From NCBI GenBank assembly GCA_007127625.1, contig SKYZ01000260.1, positions 1 to 6,199 of the forward strand: 6,199 nucleotides of DNA, given 5' to 3'. Within the stretch, counting starts at the first letter, position 1; every line of letters begins with the position of its first letter. The notes below the pieces were generated by a model that ran no database searches, was not told the origin of the DNA, and saw only the letters and a program-made list of their open reading frames with translations. The DNA is from Aquisalimonas sp. (GTDB lineage Bacteria; Pseudomonadota; Gammaproteobacteria; Nitrococcales; Aquisalimonadaceae). Position numbers and translations under genes: made by a program. Shown here piece after piece: positions 1 to 5,318 of the stretch.

Positions 1-1130
1 TGAAGCTCGCCGAGGTGGCCGCCGGCTTCAGCCCGGACGAGGCGGACCAGCTGCGCCGCTCCATGGCGGCCTGGCGCCGCAAGGGCGGCCTCGCCCACTT
101 CGAACAGCGCCTGCACGAGGGCATGCGCGCCAACGGCTACAGCGAGGAATTCGCCGCCCGCATCTTCCGCCAGATCCAGGGGTTCGGCGAATACGGCTTC
201 CCGGAATCCCACGCCGCCAGCTTCGCCCTGCTGGTGTGCGTCTCCGCCTGGCTCAAGTGCCACTATCCGGCGGCCTTCACCTGCGCCCTGCTGAACAGCC
301 AGCCCATGGGCTTCTACGCCCCGGCACAACTGGTGCGGGATGCGCGGGAACACGGCGTGGACGTGCGCCCGGTGGATGTCACCGTCAGCCGGTGGGACTG
401 CACACTGGAACCCGCGCAGGATGCCCTCGCCCTGCGACTGGGGCTGCGCATGGTCAAAGGACTGTCCCGGGAGGGCGCAGACCGGATCAGGGCGGTGCGG
501 GAGCAATTGCCGCCGGAGAGCGTGGATGATCTGGCCCGCCGCGCCCGCCTCGGCCGCAGTGACCTGGACGCCCTGGCCCACGCCGGCGCCCTGAAGCCCC
601 TGGCCGGGCATCGGCGCAACGCCTGGTGGCAGGTGCTGGGAGTGGACACCGAGCGCCCGCTACTGGCTGCCGCCGGTCACGGCCAGGACACCCCCGAACT
701 GGGGCAACCGTCGGTGGGCGAGGACCTGGTGGCCGACTACGGCAGCCTGGGGCTGAGCCTAGGGCCGCATCCGGTGGCCCTGCTGCGGGAGCATCTGCAG
801 CGGCGCCGTTTCCGCAGTGCCGCCGAACTGAACGCCCTGGACAGCCGCCCGGTAGCCCGCACCGCAGGCATCGTCATCAACCGCCAGCGCCCCGGCTCCG
901 CCGCCGGGGTCACCTTCCTGACCCTGGAGGATGAGACCGGCGTGATCAACGTGGTGGTCTGGCGCACCCTGGCCGAGCAACAGCGCCGGACCCTGCTGGG
1001 CGCACGGCTGTTGGGCGTGATCGGGCAGTGGGAGCAGCGGGAAGGGGTCTGCCACCTGATCGCCGGGCGGCTGGAGGATCATTCAGCGCTGCTGGGGCGG
1101 CTGCCGACGAAGTCGCGGGATTTCCATTGA
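1..1130 (+). CDS. dnaE2: Error-prone DNA polymerase DnaE2 (ImuC), C-terminal part; 5' end outside window
   Basis: Alpha-subunit-like (C-family) polymerase that carries out mutagenic translesion synthesis after DNA damage, normally with ImuA/ImuB and the beta clamp. The reading frame is open from base 3 and gives 375 visible residues before TGA, about the last third of a family of roughly 1000-1080 aa. Visible in order: the end of the polymerase domain with the diagnostic stretch GFGEYGFPESHAASFALL (visible residues about 61-78); a helix-hairpin-helix region around GLRMVKGLSREGADRIRAVR (about 146-165); the LGLSLGPHPVALLR linker (about 249-262); an OB-fold from about residue 287 (ARTAGIVINRQRPG, then LTLEDETGVINVVVW); and the C-terminal ending KSRDFH, characteristic of DnaE2 rather than replicative DnaE1. 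The PHP domain and catalytic aspartates lie upstream, so catalytic integrity cannot be judged. The frame is intact. It converges on cysS. SOS control is expected from the family, but its promoter is not in the window. Confidence 0.95.
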   Translation, partial: KLAEVAAGFSPDEADQLRRSMAAWRRKGGLAHFEQRLHEGMRANGYSEEFAARIFRQIQGFGEYGFPESHAASFALLVCVSAWLKCHYPAAFTCALLNSQPMGFYAPAQLVRDAREHGVDVRPVDVTVSRWDCTLEPAQDALALRLGLRMVKGLSREGADRIRAVREQLPPESVDDLARRARLGRSDLDALAHAGALKPLAGHRRNAWWQVLGVDTERPLLAAAGHGQDTPELGQPSVGEDLVADYGSLGLSLGPHPVALLREHLQRRRFRSAAELNALDSRPVARTAGIVINRQRPGSAAGVTFLTLEDETGVINVVVWRTLAEQQRRTLLGARLLGVIGQWEQREGVCHLIAGRLEDHSALLGRLPTKSRDFH

Positions 1131-1137
1131 AAGCGTG

Positions 1138-1159
1138 ACGGTGCAGCTTGATGCACCGT
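1138..1159 (+). terminator. Stem-loop immediately after dnaE2, probable transcript end
   Basis: Perfect 8-bp stem (ACGGTGCA pairing with TGCACCGT) with a 6-nt loop GCTTGA, beginning 7 nt after the dnaE2 TGA. Only TT follows the stem, so it lacks the T run of a classical intrinsic terminator. Its position suggests a weak terminator or a 3'-end-protecting hairpin for the dnaE2 mRNA. The pairing is seen directly; the function is inferred. Confidence 0.45.
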
Positions 1160-1180
1160 TGCACCACGTCCGGCGCCCAT

Positions 1181-1204
1181 GTAGGTGCGGCGCGAGCCGC
1201 GACA
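1181..1204 (+). repeat. REP-like unit type A, left copy
   Basis: Reads GTAGGTGCGG on the + strand and continues into a short hairpin, GCGGC-GCGA-GCCGC (5-bp stem, 4-nt loop), ending GACA. Its inverted partner is at 1332-1355. The differences lie at unit positions 6, 7 and 11, in the left half. The right half, from GCGAGCCGCGACA, is identical in the two copies. Confidence 0.65.
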
Positions 1205-1214
1205 GCCGGGAAAA

Positions 1215-1232
1215 GTGGATCTGAAGCCTACG
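1215..1232 (-). repeat. Damaged partial copy of REP-like unit type B
   Basis: On the + strand this reads GTGGATCTGAAG-CCTACG. The intact right-hand B unit reads GCGGACCTGAAG, then six further bases, then CCTACG. This stretch therefore looks like a B unit with two substitutions and a 6-base internal deletion that removed part of one stem arm. It is fused head to head with the intact left B unit, forming the 10-base palindrome CCTACGTAGG at 1227-1236. The match is short and could be chance. Confidence 0.4.
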
Positions 1233-1255
1233 TAGGGTGGACCTTCAGGTCCGCC
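1231..1255 (+). repeat. REP-like unit type B, left copy
   Basis: Starts CGTAGG and forms a 9-bp hairpin: GGTGGACCT (1236-1244), a TC turn, then AGGTCCGCC (1247-1255). One position is a T-G wobble (T1238 opposite G1253); all others are Watson-Crick. Its inverted partner at 1298-1322 has a C-G pair there, so the sole difference between copies keeps the stem paired on the GTAG strand. Confidence 0.7.
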
Positions 1256-1297
1256 ATCCAAGACATGCAAGCCAAGGTGGCTCAATCGAAGCCCATC

Positions 1298-1322
1298 GGC
1301 GGACCTGAAGGTCCGCCCTACG
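1298..1322 (-). repeat. REP-like unit type B, right copy
   Basis: Minus-strand copy of the B unit. On the + strand GGCGGACCT (1298-1306) pairs perfectly with AGGTCCGCC (1309-1317) across a GA turn, a 9-bp stem, followed by CTACG, the complement of the GTAG head. It matches the left copy at 24 of 25 positions in reverse complement. Confidence 0.7.
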
Positions 1323-1331
1323 AGCTGGACA

Positions 1332-1355
1332 TGTCGCGGCTCGCTCCGTTCCTAC
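1332..1355 (-). repeat. REP-like unit type A, right copy
   Basis: Minus-strand copy of the A unit. Its reverse complement begins GTAGGAACGG and shares the 13-base end GCGAGCCGCGACA with the left A copy. Its internal hairpin is weaker than in the left copy because of substitutions in the left arm (CGG-AGCGAG-CCG remains). It lies 16 bp beyond the cysS stop codon and 9 bp from the right B unit. Confidence 0.6.
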
Positions 1356-1371
1356 GGTCGGCGTCGGAGCT

Positions 1372-2769
1372 CTACCCGCCGCGGCGCCAGGTGCTGCCGG
1401 CCGGGCTGTCTTCGATGACGATGCCCTTGGCCTGGAGGTCATCGCGGATGCGATCGGCGGTGGCGAAATCCTTGTTCTTCCGGGCAGCCTGGCGCTGCGC
1501 CAGCAGTTCGTCGATGCCGGCGGCGGTCAGCCCCGGCAACACCTCCTGGTCGCCGCCGCCCTTGAGGTAATCCTCCGGGTCCGTTTGCAGCAGGCCAACC
1601 ACGCCACCCAGCTCACGTAGCAATCCCGCCAGCCGGGCCGCCTGGTCCGCATCCTGCTCCCGCACCCGGTTTACTTCCCGCGCCAGCTCGAACAGCACCG
1701 ACAGGGCAACGGGGGTATTGAAGTCGTCGTCCATGGCAGCCCGGAAACGGTCCCGGAAAGTCTGCCCGGTGTCGCCGGGCTCAGCCAAGCTCAGCCCCCG
1801 CAGGGCCAGGTAGAGCCGTTCCGCGGCACCCCGGGCATTGTCCAGGGCATCGGCGGTGTAGTTCAGCGGGCTGCGGTAGTGGCTGGAGAGCAGGAAGTGG
1901 CGCACTTCCTCGGGCCGGTACTGCGCCAGCACGTCGCGCACGGTGAAGAAGTTGCCCAGGGACTTGGCCATCTTCTCGTCGTCCACGCGCACGTGGCCGT
2001 TGTGCATCCAGTAGTTCACGAAGGGATGATCGTGGGCGCCCTCGCTCTGGGCGATTTCGTTCTCATGGTGGGGGAACTGGAGATCCAGCCCGCCACCGTG
2101 GATGTCGAAGTGCTCGCCCAGGTGTTCGGCGGACATGGCGGAGCACTCGATGTGCCAGCCGGGCCGCCCGTCTCCCCAGGGTGAGGGCCAGCTGGGCTCG
2201 CCGGGCTTGGCCCGCTTCCAGAGCACGAAATCCCCCGGGTGGCCCTTGTCCGCCTCCACGTCCACCCGGGCGCCGGCGCGCAGATCCTCCAGGCGCTTGC
2301 CGGAGAGCTTGCCGTAGTCCGGGAAGCCTTCCACGCGGAAATACACGTCGCCGCTCTCGCCCTGGTAGGCCAGCCCCTTGTCCATGAGCTGCTGGATCAG
2401 CCGCTGCATGGCCGGGATGGACTGCGTGGCCCGCGGCTCGTGATCCGGCGGTAGCACGCCCAGGGCACGCTCGTCCTCGTGCATGGCGTCGATGAAGCGC
2501 TCGGTAAGTGCGTCAGGGGCCACGCCGGTTTCGTTGGCGCGGTTGATGATCTTGTCGTCGATGTCCGTAATGTTGCGCACGTAGGTCAGCCGGTAACCGC
2601 TGTAGCGCAGATAGCGCGCCACCACGTCGAACACCACCAGGGCACGGGCATGGCCGAGATGGCAGTAGTCGTAGACGGTCATGCCACAGACGTACATCCG
2701 CACCTCGCCGGGGGTAATGGGCCGGAAGGGCTCTTTGGTGCGGGTGAGACTGTTGTAGATGGTGAGCAT
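1372..2769 (-). CDS. cysS: Cysteine--tRNA ligase (CysRS)
   Basis: Cytoplasmic class I aminoacyl-tRNA synthetase that activates cysteine with ATP and charges tRNA-Cys. The product is 465 aa, normal for the family. The HIGH-type signature is CHLGHAR (H37-L38-G39-H40) and the KMSKS-type loop is KMAKS (266-270). All four zinc/cysteine-binding ligands known from E. coli CysRS sit at the same numbers: C28 (YVCGMTVYD), C209 (WHIECSAMS), H234 and E238 (PHHENEIAQ). The Rossmann and connective regions fill residues 1 to about 300; the rest is the helical anticodon-binding region, ending in the [15 protein letters not shown] segment typical of the family. The start chosen is the ATG at 2769 giving [10 protein letters not shown], because it matches the family N-terminus and has a GGAGA Shine-Dalgarno 8 nt upstream. 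The frame stays open further upstream to 2979, but that 70-residue extension is Arg/Ala-rich and unlike CysRS. The stop is TAG. It is divergent from lpxH and convergent with dnaE2. Confidence 0.98.
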   Translation of the reverse strand: MLTIYNSLTRTKEPFRPITPGEVRMYVCGMTVYDYCHLGHARALVVFDVVARYLRYSGYRLTYVRNITDIDDKIINRANETGVAPDALTERFIDAMHEDERALGVLPPDHEPRATQSIPAMQRLIQQLMDKGLAYQGESGDVYFRVEGFPDYGKLSGKRLEDLRAGARVDVEADKGHPGDFVLWKRAKPGEPSWPSPWGDGRPGWHIECSAMSAEHLGEHFDIHGGGLDLQFPHHENEIAQSEGAHDHPFVNYWMHNGHVRVDDEKMAKSLGNFFTVRDVLAQYRPEEVRHFLLSSHYRSPLNYTADALDNARGAAERLYLALRGLSLAEPGDTGQTFRDRFRAAMDDDFNTPVALSVLFELAREVNRVREQDADQAARLAGLLRELGGVVGLLQTDPEDYLKGGGDQEVLPGLTAAGIDELLAQRQAARKNKDFATADRIRDDLQAKGIVIEDSPAGSTWRRGG

Positions 2770-2777
2770 GTCGACCG

Positions 2778-2782
2778 TCTCC
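2778..2782 (-). promoter_or_regulatory. Shine-Dalgarno site of cysS (decides the start)
   Basis: The minus strand reads GGAGA followed by 8 nt and then ATG at 2769. This supports the MLTIYNS start over the upstream in-frame starts, including the ATG at 2874 and an in-frame Met codon about 15 codons upstream of the chosen start. Confidence 0.7.
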
Positions 2783-2788
2783 GTCCGT

Positions 2789-2803
2789 GCCGCCCGGGGC
2801 GGC
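2789..2803 (-). other. GC hairpin in the cysS leader, proximal
   Basis: GCCGCCC and GGGCGGC flank a single G, so the practical fold is a 6-bp stem with a 3-nt loop. It lies 6 bp upstream of the cysS Shine-Dalgarno. It could influence ribosome access if the mRNA starts upstream; the function is inferred only. Confidence 0.35.
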
Positions 2804-2831
2804 TGCGCATTCATTCCGTGGGTGTGGTGTC

Positions 2832-2850
2832 TGCGGCCAACCCGGCCGCA
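2832..2850 (-). other. GC hairpin in the cysS leader, distal
   Basis: Perfect 7-bp stem, TGCGGCC with GGCCGCA, around a 5-nt loop AACCC (+ strand reading). There is no T run on either side, so it is a poor intrinsic terminator. If the candidate promoter at 2873-2901 is real, this hairpin lies in the first part of the cysS transcript. Confidence 0.35.
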
Positions 2851-2872
2851 CGCTAGGGACCACCGGCGCGCC

Positions 2873-2901
2873 ATAGTAGCGGAAACGCCGCAGGCGCCCA
2901 A
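2873..2901 (-). promoter_or_regulatory. Candidate sigma70-type promoter for cysS
   Basis: On the minus strand a -35-like TTGGGC (2896-2901) is separated by 17 nt from a -10-like TACTAT (2873-2878). Matches to consensus are 3 of 6 and 4 of 6. It would give a leader of about 95 nt. The placement is sensible but the boxes are weak, so this is a candidate only. Confidence 0.3.
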
Positions 2902-2914
2902 CCGCAGCGCGGTT
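2900..2914. promoter_or_regulatory. Perfect palindrome between the divergent promoter boxes (possible operator)
   Basis: AACCGC-AGC-GCGGTT, a 6-bp inverted repeat with a 3-nt spacer. It lies between, and just touches, the candidate -35 boxes of cysS (2896-2901) and lpxH (2914-2919). A protein bound here could affect both promoters. It matches no operator I recognise, and chance palindromes are common in GC-rich DNA. Confidence 0.25.
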
Positions 2915-2942
2915 TGAGGCCACCGGCCGGCGCCGTTATGCT
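2914..2942 (+). promoter_or_regulatory. Candidate sigma70-type promoter for lpxH
   Basis: TTGAGG (2914-2919, 4 of 6 to TTGACA), an exact 17-nt spacer, then TATGCT (2937-2942, 4 of 6 to TATAAT). It predicts transcription starting near 2949 and a leader of about 33 nt before the lpxH ATG. The spacing is ideal and the boxes moderate. Possible ribosome-binding sequences downstream are GAGGA (2966-2970) and GGAAG (2972-2976, 5 nt before the ATG). Confidence 0.45.
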
Positions 2943-2981
2943 TCACCGTCAACCGACGAGCCGCCGAGGACGGAAGCAACC

Positions 2982-3716
2982 ATGCGACCCACCGTGTTCA
3001 TCGCCGACCTGCACCTGGACGAACGTCGCCCGCAGATGGTGCAACTGTTCCTGCAGTTCCTGCAGCGGACCGCCGGCCAGGTCGACGCACTCTACATCCT
3101 TGGCGATCTGTTCGAGGCATGGATCGGCGACGACGCCGTCCCCACCGATCACCCCGTCCTGACGGCCCTGGCCCGCTTTTCCGCCACCGGCACACCGCTG
3201 TACGTAATGCGCGGCAACCGAGATTTCCTCCTGGGCAACCAGTTCGCGAAAGCCACCGGCGCCACCCTGCTGGAGGATCCGACGGTGATCACTCTGGGCG
3301 GCGAGCCGGTGTTGCTCATGCATGGCGACCTGCTGTGCACCGACGATCACGAGTACCAGCAGTTCCGCGCCATGGTGAACGACCCGGAGTGGCAGCGGGG
3401 CTTCCTGGCCCGTTCGGTGGACGAGCGCATCGCCCTGGCCAGGGAGGCGCGGGACGAGAGCACGGCGCGGAACAGCATGCTTGCCGATACGGCTGATTCC
3501 ATCATGGACGTCAACGGCGAAGCCGTGCTGAACACCATGCGCCAGCACGGCGTGCGGCGACTGATCCACGGCCACACCCATCGACCGGACACCCACGTGT
3601 TCGATCTGGACGGCCAGCCCGCCACCCGCATCGTGCTGGGCGACTGGTTCGAGCAGGGAAGCGCGCTCTGGTTCGAGAACGGCGAGTATCGGCTGGAGAG
3701 TCTGCCACTGCAGTAG
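2982..3716 (+). CDS. lpxH: UDP-2,3-diacylglucosamine diphosphatase LpxH
   Basis: Peripheral inner-membrane enzyme of the Raetz lipid A pathway. It hydrolyses UDP-2,3-diacylglucosamine to 2,3-diacylglucosamine 1-phosphate (lipid X) and UMP. The protein is 244 aa, the usual size, with the full calcineurin-like metallophosphoesterase motif set for the two-metal (Mn) site: D9-L-H11 (FIADLHLDE), G41-D42 ([14 protein letters not shown]), G78-N79-R80-D81 (RGNRDFLLG), H114-G115-D116 ([10 protein letters not shown]) and H196-G-H198 (IHGHTHRPD). The segment after HGD ([10 protein letters not shown] and the following helices) is the LpxH-type substrate-binding insertion, separating it from generic phosphoesterases. 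The ATG at 2982 is preceded by GAGGA and GGAAG and gives [14 protein letters not shown], matching the family N-terminus. It is transcribed divergently from cysS. In E. coli ppiB lies between these two genes; here it does not. The gene ends TAG and faces the aldehyde dehydrogenase gene tail to tail. Confidence 0.97.
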   Translation: MRPTVFIADLHLDERRPQMVQLFLQFLQRTAGQVDALYILGDLFEAWIGDDAVPTDHPVLTALARFSATGTPLYVMRGNRDFLLGNQFAKATGATLLEDPTVITLGGEPVLLMHGDLLCTDDHEYQQFRAMVNDPEWQRGFLARSVDERIALAREARDESTARNSMLADTADSIMDVNGEAVLNTMRQHGVRRLIHGHTHRPDTHVFDLDGQPATRIVLGDWFEQGSALWFENGEYRLESLPLQ

Positions 3717-3805
3717 ACATGGGTCGTCTGATCGTGCGGGGAACGCGAATCCTTGCCGTGGGCGACTCGCGGAGCCCCGGAGTGCAGGCTGTCCGGCCCC
3801 GAACG

Positions 3806-3829
3806 GGTGGCCGCAGGGATGCGGCCACC
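3806..3829. terminator. Strong stem-loop between convergent lpxH and aldehyde dehydrogenase genes
   Basis: A perfect 10-bp stem, GGTGGCCGCA (3806-3815) with TGCGGCCACC (3820-3829), around a 4-nt loop GGGA. It lies about 90 bp past the lpxH stop and 23 bp past the aldehyde dehydrogenase stop, so it could act on both transcripts. Neither side carries a T run, so if it terminates, it would be Rho-assisted or mainly a 3'-end stabiliser. I recognise nothing else in the 136-bp gap. Confidence 0.5.
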
Positions 3830-3852
3830 GGCGCCCAGCGCGACGACACCTC

Positions 3853-5307
3853 CTACCGGATCAAAATCCGCCGCACGAGCTTCTGCATCACGCCCCCGTA
3901 GGGCGGATACAGCAGCTTCGACGGGTTGATCCGCCCCCGGGTGAAGACGGCCTTTTCATGGGAGAACGTGAGAAACCCGGCATGGCCGTGGTACTGCCCC
4001 ATGCCCGACTCCCCCACTCCACCGAACGGCAGATCATCCTGGGCCACGTGCATCAGGGTGTCATTGAGGCAGACGCCGCCGGCATGACTCTCCTCGAGAA
4101 CCCGCTGCTGGGCGGCCTTGTCCTCGCCGAAGTAGTACAGCGCCAGCGGCCGGGGGCGCTCGCGGACGTAGGCCAGGGCCGCATCCAGATCCGGTACCGT
4201 GACCACCGGCAGGATCGGCCCGAACAGCTCCTCCTGCAGCACGCGGGCATCAGAGGGCACATCCAGCACCAGATGCGGAGCCAGCTTACGGGTACCGTCC
4301 AGCGACTCGTCACGGGGATTGAGGGGAATCAGACGGGCACCGCGCTCCCGGGCGTCATCCAGCACCGCCTGCAGACGTCTGTACTGGGCGTCGTTGACGA
4401 TGCTGGCGTAATCGGGGTTGTCACGCAGCGAGGGATAGAGCCGGGGCAGGGCCGCCTGCAGCGCCTCGACCAGCCCGCCCCGGCGCCCCGGCGTGCAGAG
4501 CACGTAATCCGGGGCGATGCAGGTCTGGCCACTGTTCACCAGCTTGCCGAACAACAGCCGCTCCACCGTCCGCTCCACGGGTGCGTCGGTGTCGACGATG
4601 GCCGGCGATTTGCCGCCCAGCTCCAGTGTCACCGGCACCAGATGCTCCGCCGCGGCCGCCATCACCTTGCGTCCGACTCCACTGGAACCGGTGAAAAGCA
4701 GGTGATCGAAAGGCAGTCGCGAGAACGCGGCGCCAGCCCCCACCCCGCCCTGGAATACCGACACTTCCTCAACAGCAAAGGCCTCGGTGACAATACGCTC
4801 CAGCACCGAATTGGTCTCCGGCGTGAACTCCGAGAGCTTGATCATGGCGCGGTTGCCCGCTGCCAGGGCCCCGACCAGCGGCCCCAGAGAGAGAAACACC
4901 GGGTAGTTCCACGGCGCAATGATGCCCACCACCCCCAGCGGCTGGTAGACCACCCGCGCCCCGGCGGGCTGCATGAGGGGATGCGGCCACCGGCGGCGGC
5001 TGCGCATCCAGCCCCTGAGATGGCGACGGGCATGACGAGCGGCGATCAGCGTGGGCATGATATCCACTGTCAGGGTTTCGTCCACGGAGCGACCGCCGAA
5101 GTCGCGACTCACCGCTTCGGCCAGAGAGCGGCGATACCGGAGAAGTGCACGACGCAGGCGGTTCAGGGCGTCGCGCCGGGCAGCAACGTCGGGATGGGGT
5201 TCCGCCTGAAACGCCTGCCGCTGTTCCTCCAGGCACGCGTGCATGGCGGCAATGACGCGTCCGTCACCGGCCACGGTTCCCCGTTCGTCTGCAATGGCTG
5301 TAGTCAT
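3853..5307 (-). CDS. NAD(P)-dependent aldehyde dehydrogenase, coniferyl-aldehyde-dehydrogenase-like
   Basis: Soluble ALDH-superfamily enzyme oxidising an aldehyde to its carboxylic acid. It has 484 aa with an uninterrupted motif set: the oxyanion-hole Asn in PWNYP (N134), the cofactor-binding Lys in IKLSEFTP (K157), the Rossmann motif FTGSSGVG (205-212), the general base in LELGGK (E229), the nucleophile in NSGQTC (C263), EELFGP (359-364) and LPFGGVGESGMGQYHG (426-441). The short N-terminus, GKLVNSGQTCIAPDYVL and the Y-rich C-terminus (LLYPPYGG) place it in the class-3-like group that includes coniferyl and fatty aldehyde dehydrogenases; the substrate is not proven. The start is the ATG at 5307 with GGAGAAAGG directly upstream. 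A TTG at 5322 is in frame and overlaps the preceding gene's TGA, but it would put that ribosome site inside the coding region. It is 11 bp downstream of the GMC oxidoreductase gene, so probably co-transcribed and acting on its aldehyde product. Confidence 0.93.
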   Translation of the reverse strand: MTTAIADERGTVAGDGRVIAAMHACLEEQRQAFQAEPHPDVAARRDALNRLRRALLRYRRSLAEAVSRDFGGRSVDETLTVDIMPTLIAARHARRHLRGWMRSRRRWPHPLMQPAGARVVYQPLGVVGIIAPWNYPVFLSLGPLVGALAAGNRAMIKLSEFTPETNSVLERIVTEAFAVEEVSVFQGGVGAGAAFSRLPFDHLLFTGSSGVGRKVMAAAAEHLVPVTLELGGKSPAIVDTDAPVERTVERLLFGKLVNSGQTCIAPDYVLCTPGRRGGLVEALQAALPRLYPSLRDNPDYASIVNDAQYRRLQAVLDDARERGARLIPLNPRDESLDGTRKLAPHLVLDVPSDARVLQEELFGPILPVVTVPDLDAALAYVRERPRPLALYYFGEDKAAQQRVLEESHAGGVCLNDTLMHVAQDDLPFGGVGESGMGQYHGHAGFLTFSHEKAVFTRGRINPSKLLYPPYGGVMQKLVRRILIR

Positions 5308-5316
5308 CCTTTCTCC
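5308..5316 (-). promoter_or_regulatory. Ribosome-binding site of the aldehyde dehydrogenase gene
   Basis: The minus strand reads GGAGAAAGG immediately before ATG at 5307. The GGAG core is 5 nt from the start. It lies in the short gap after the upstream TGA (5321-5319), which supports translational coupling within an operon and the 5307 start. Confidence 0.65.
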
Positions 5317-5318
5317 GC

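Larger units (their letters stand above)
1181..1355. repeat. Nested inverted GTAG-headed palindromic repeats (REP/BIME-like cluster)
   Basis: The gap between convergent dnaE2 and cysS holds two inverted pairs, one inside the other. Outer pair A is 1181-1204 with 1332-1355 (21 of 24 positions matching after reverse complement). Inner pair B is 1231-1255 with 1298-1322 (24 of 25 matching). All four units read GTAG at or one base from their 5' end and then enter a palindrome. This is the form of REP elements in Pseudomonas, Stenotrophomonas and E. coli, where the GTAG head is recognised by REP-associated tyrosine transposases (RAYTs). The 42-bp centre (1256-1297) holds only a 5-bp stem, AGCCA-AGG-TGGCT. 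No transposase is present, so these would be non-autonomous units. The convergent intergenic position is typical for REPs. Genomic copy number cannot be seen here, so family membership rests on form. Confidence 0.75.

Noticed and set aside
1181..1355. Reading the repeats as a CRISPR array or as insertion-sequence terminal inverted repeats
   Set aside because: The units alternate in orientation, are of two types and have unequal spacers of 9-42 bp, unlike CRISPR. The interior is far too short for a transposase, and no target-site duplication was recognised.
1372..1375. GTAG head overlapping the cysS stop codon (and likewise at the aldehyde dehydrogenase stop, 3853-3856)
   Set aside because: Both genes end in G-TAG, but the sequence after each does not fold like the A or B units, so a TAG stop after a G is explanation enough.
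1148..1570. A 140-codon + strand open frame over the repeat cluster and the cysS 3' end
   Set aside because: It is made of palindromic repeat sequence plus antisense cysS, with no recognisable protein features.
2770..2874. Cys-codon transcription attenuator ahead of cysS
   Set aside because: The possible leader frame holds one Cys codon, and neither hairpin is followed by a T run, so the defining parts of an attenuator are missing.
2770..2979. N-terminal extension of cysS by 70 codons to 2979
   Set aside because: The accepted start has a Shine-Dalgarno and puts C28, C209, H234 and E238 at E. coli numbering. The extension is Arg/Ala-rich and has no CysRS counterpart.
3719..3901. A small + strand open frame of 60 codons after lpxH
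   Set aside because: It starts 2 bp after lpxH with no ribosome-binding sequence seen, runs through the terminator-like stem and into the aldehyde dehydrogenase 3' end, and has no recognisable motif.
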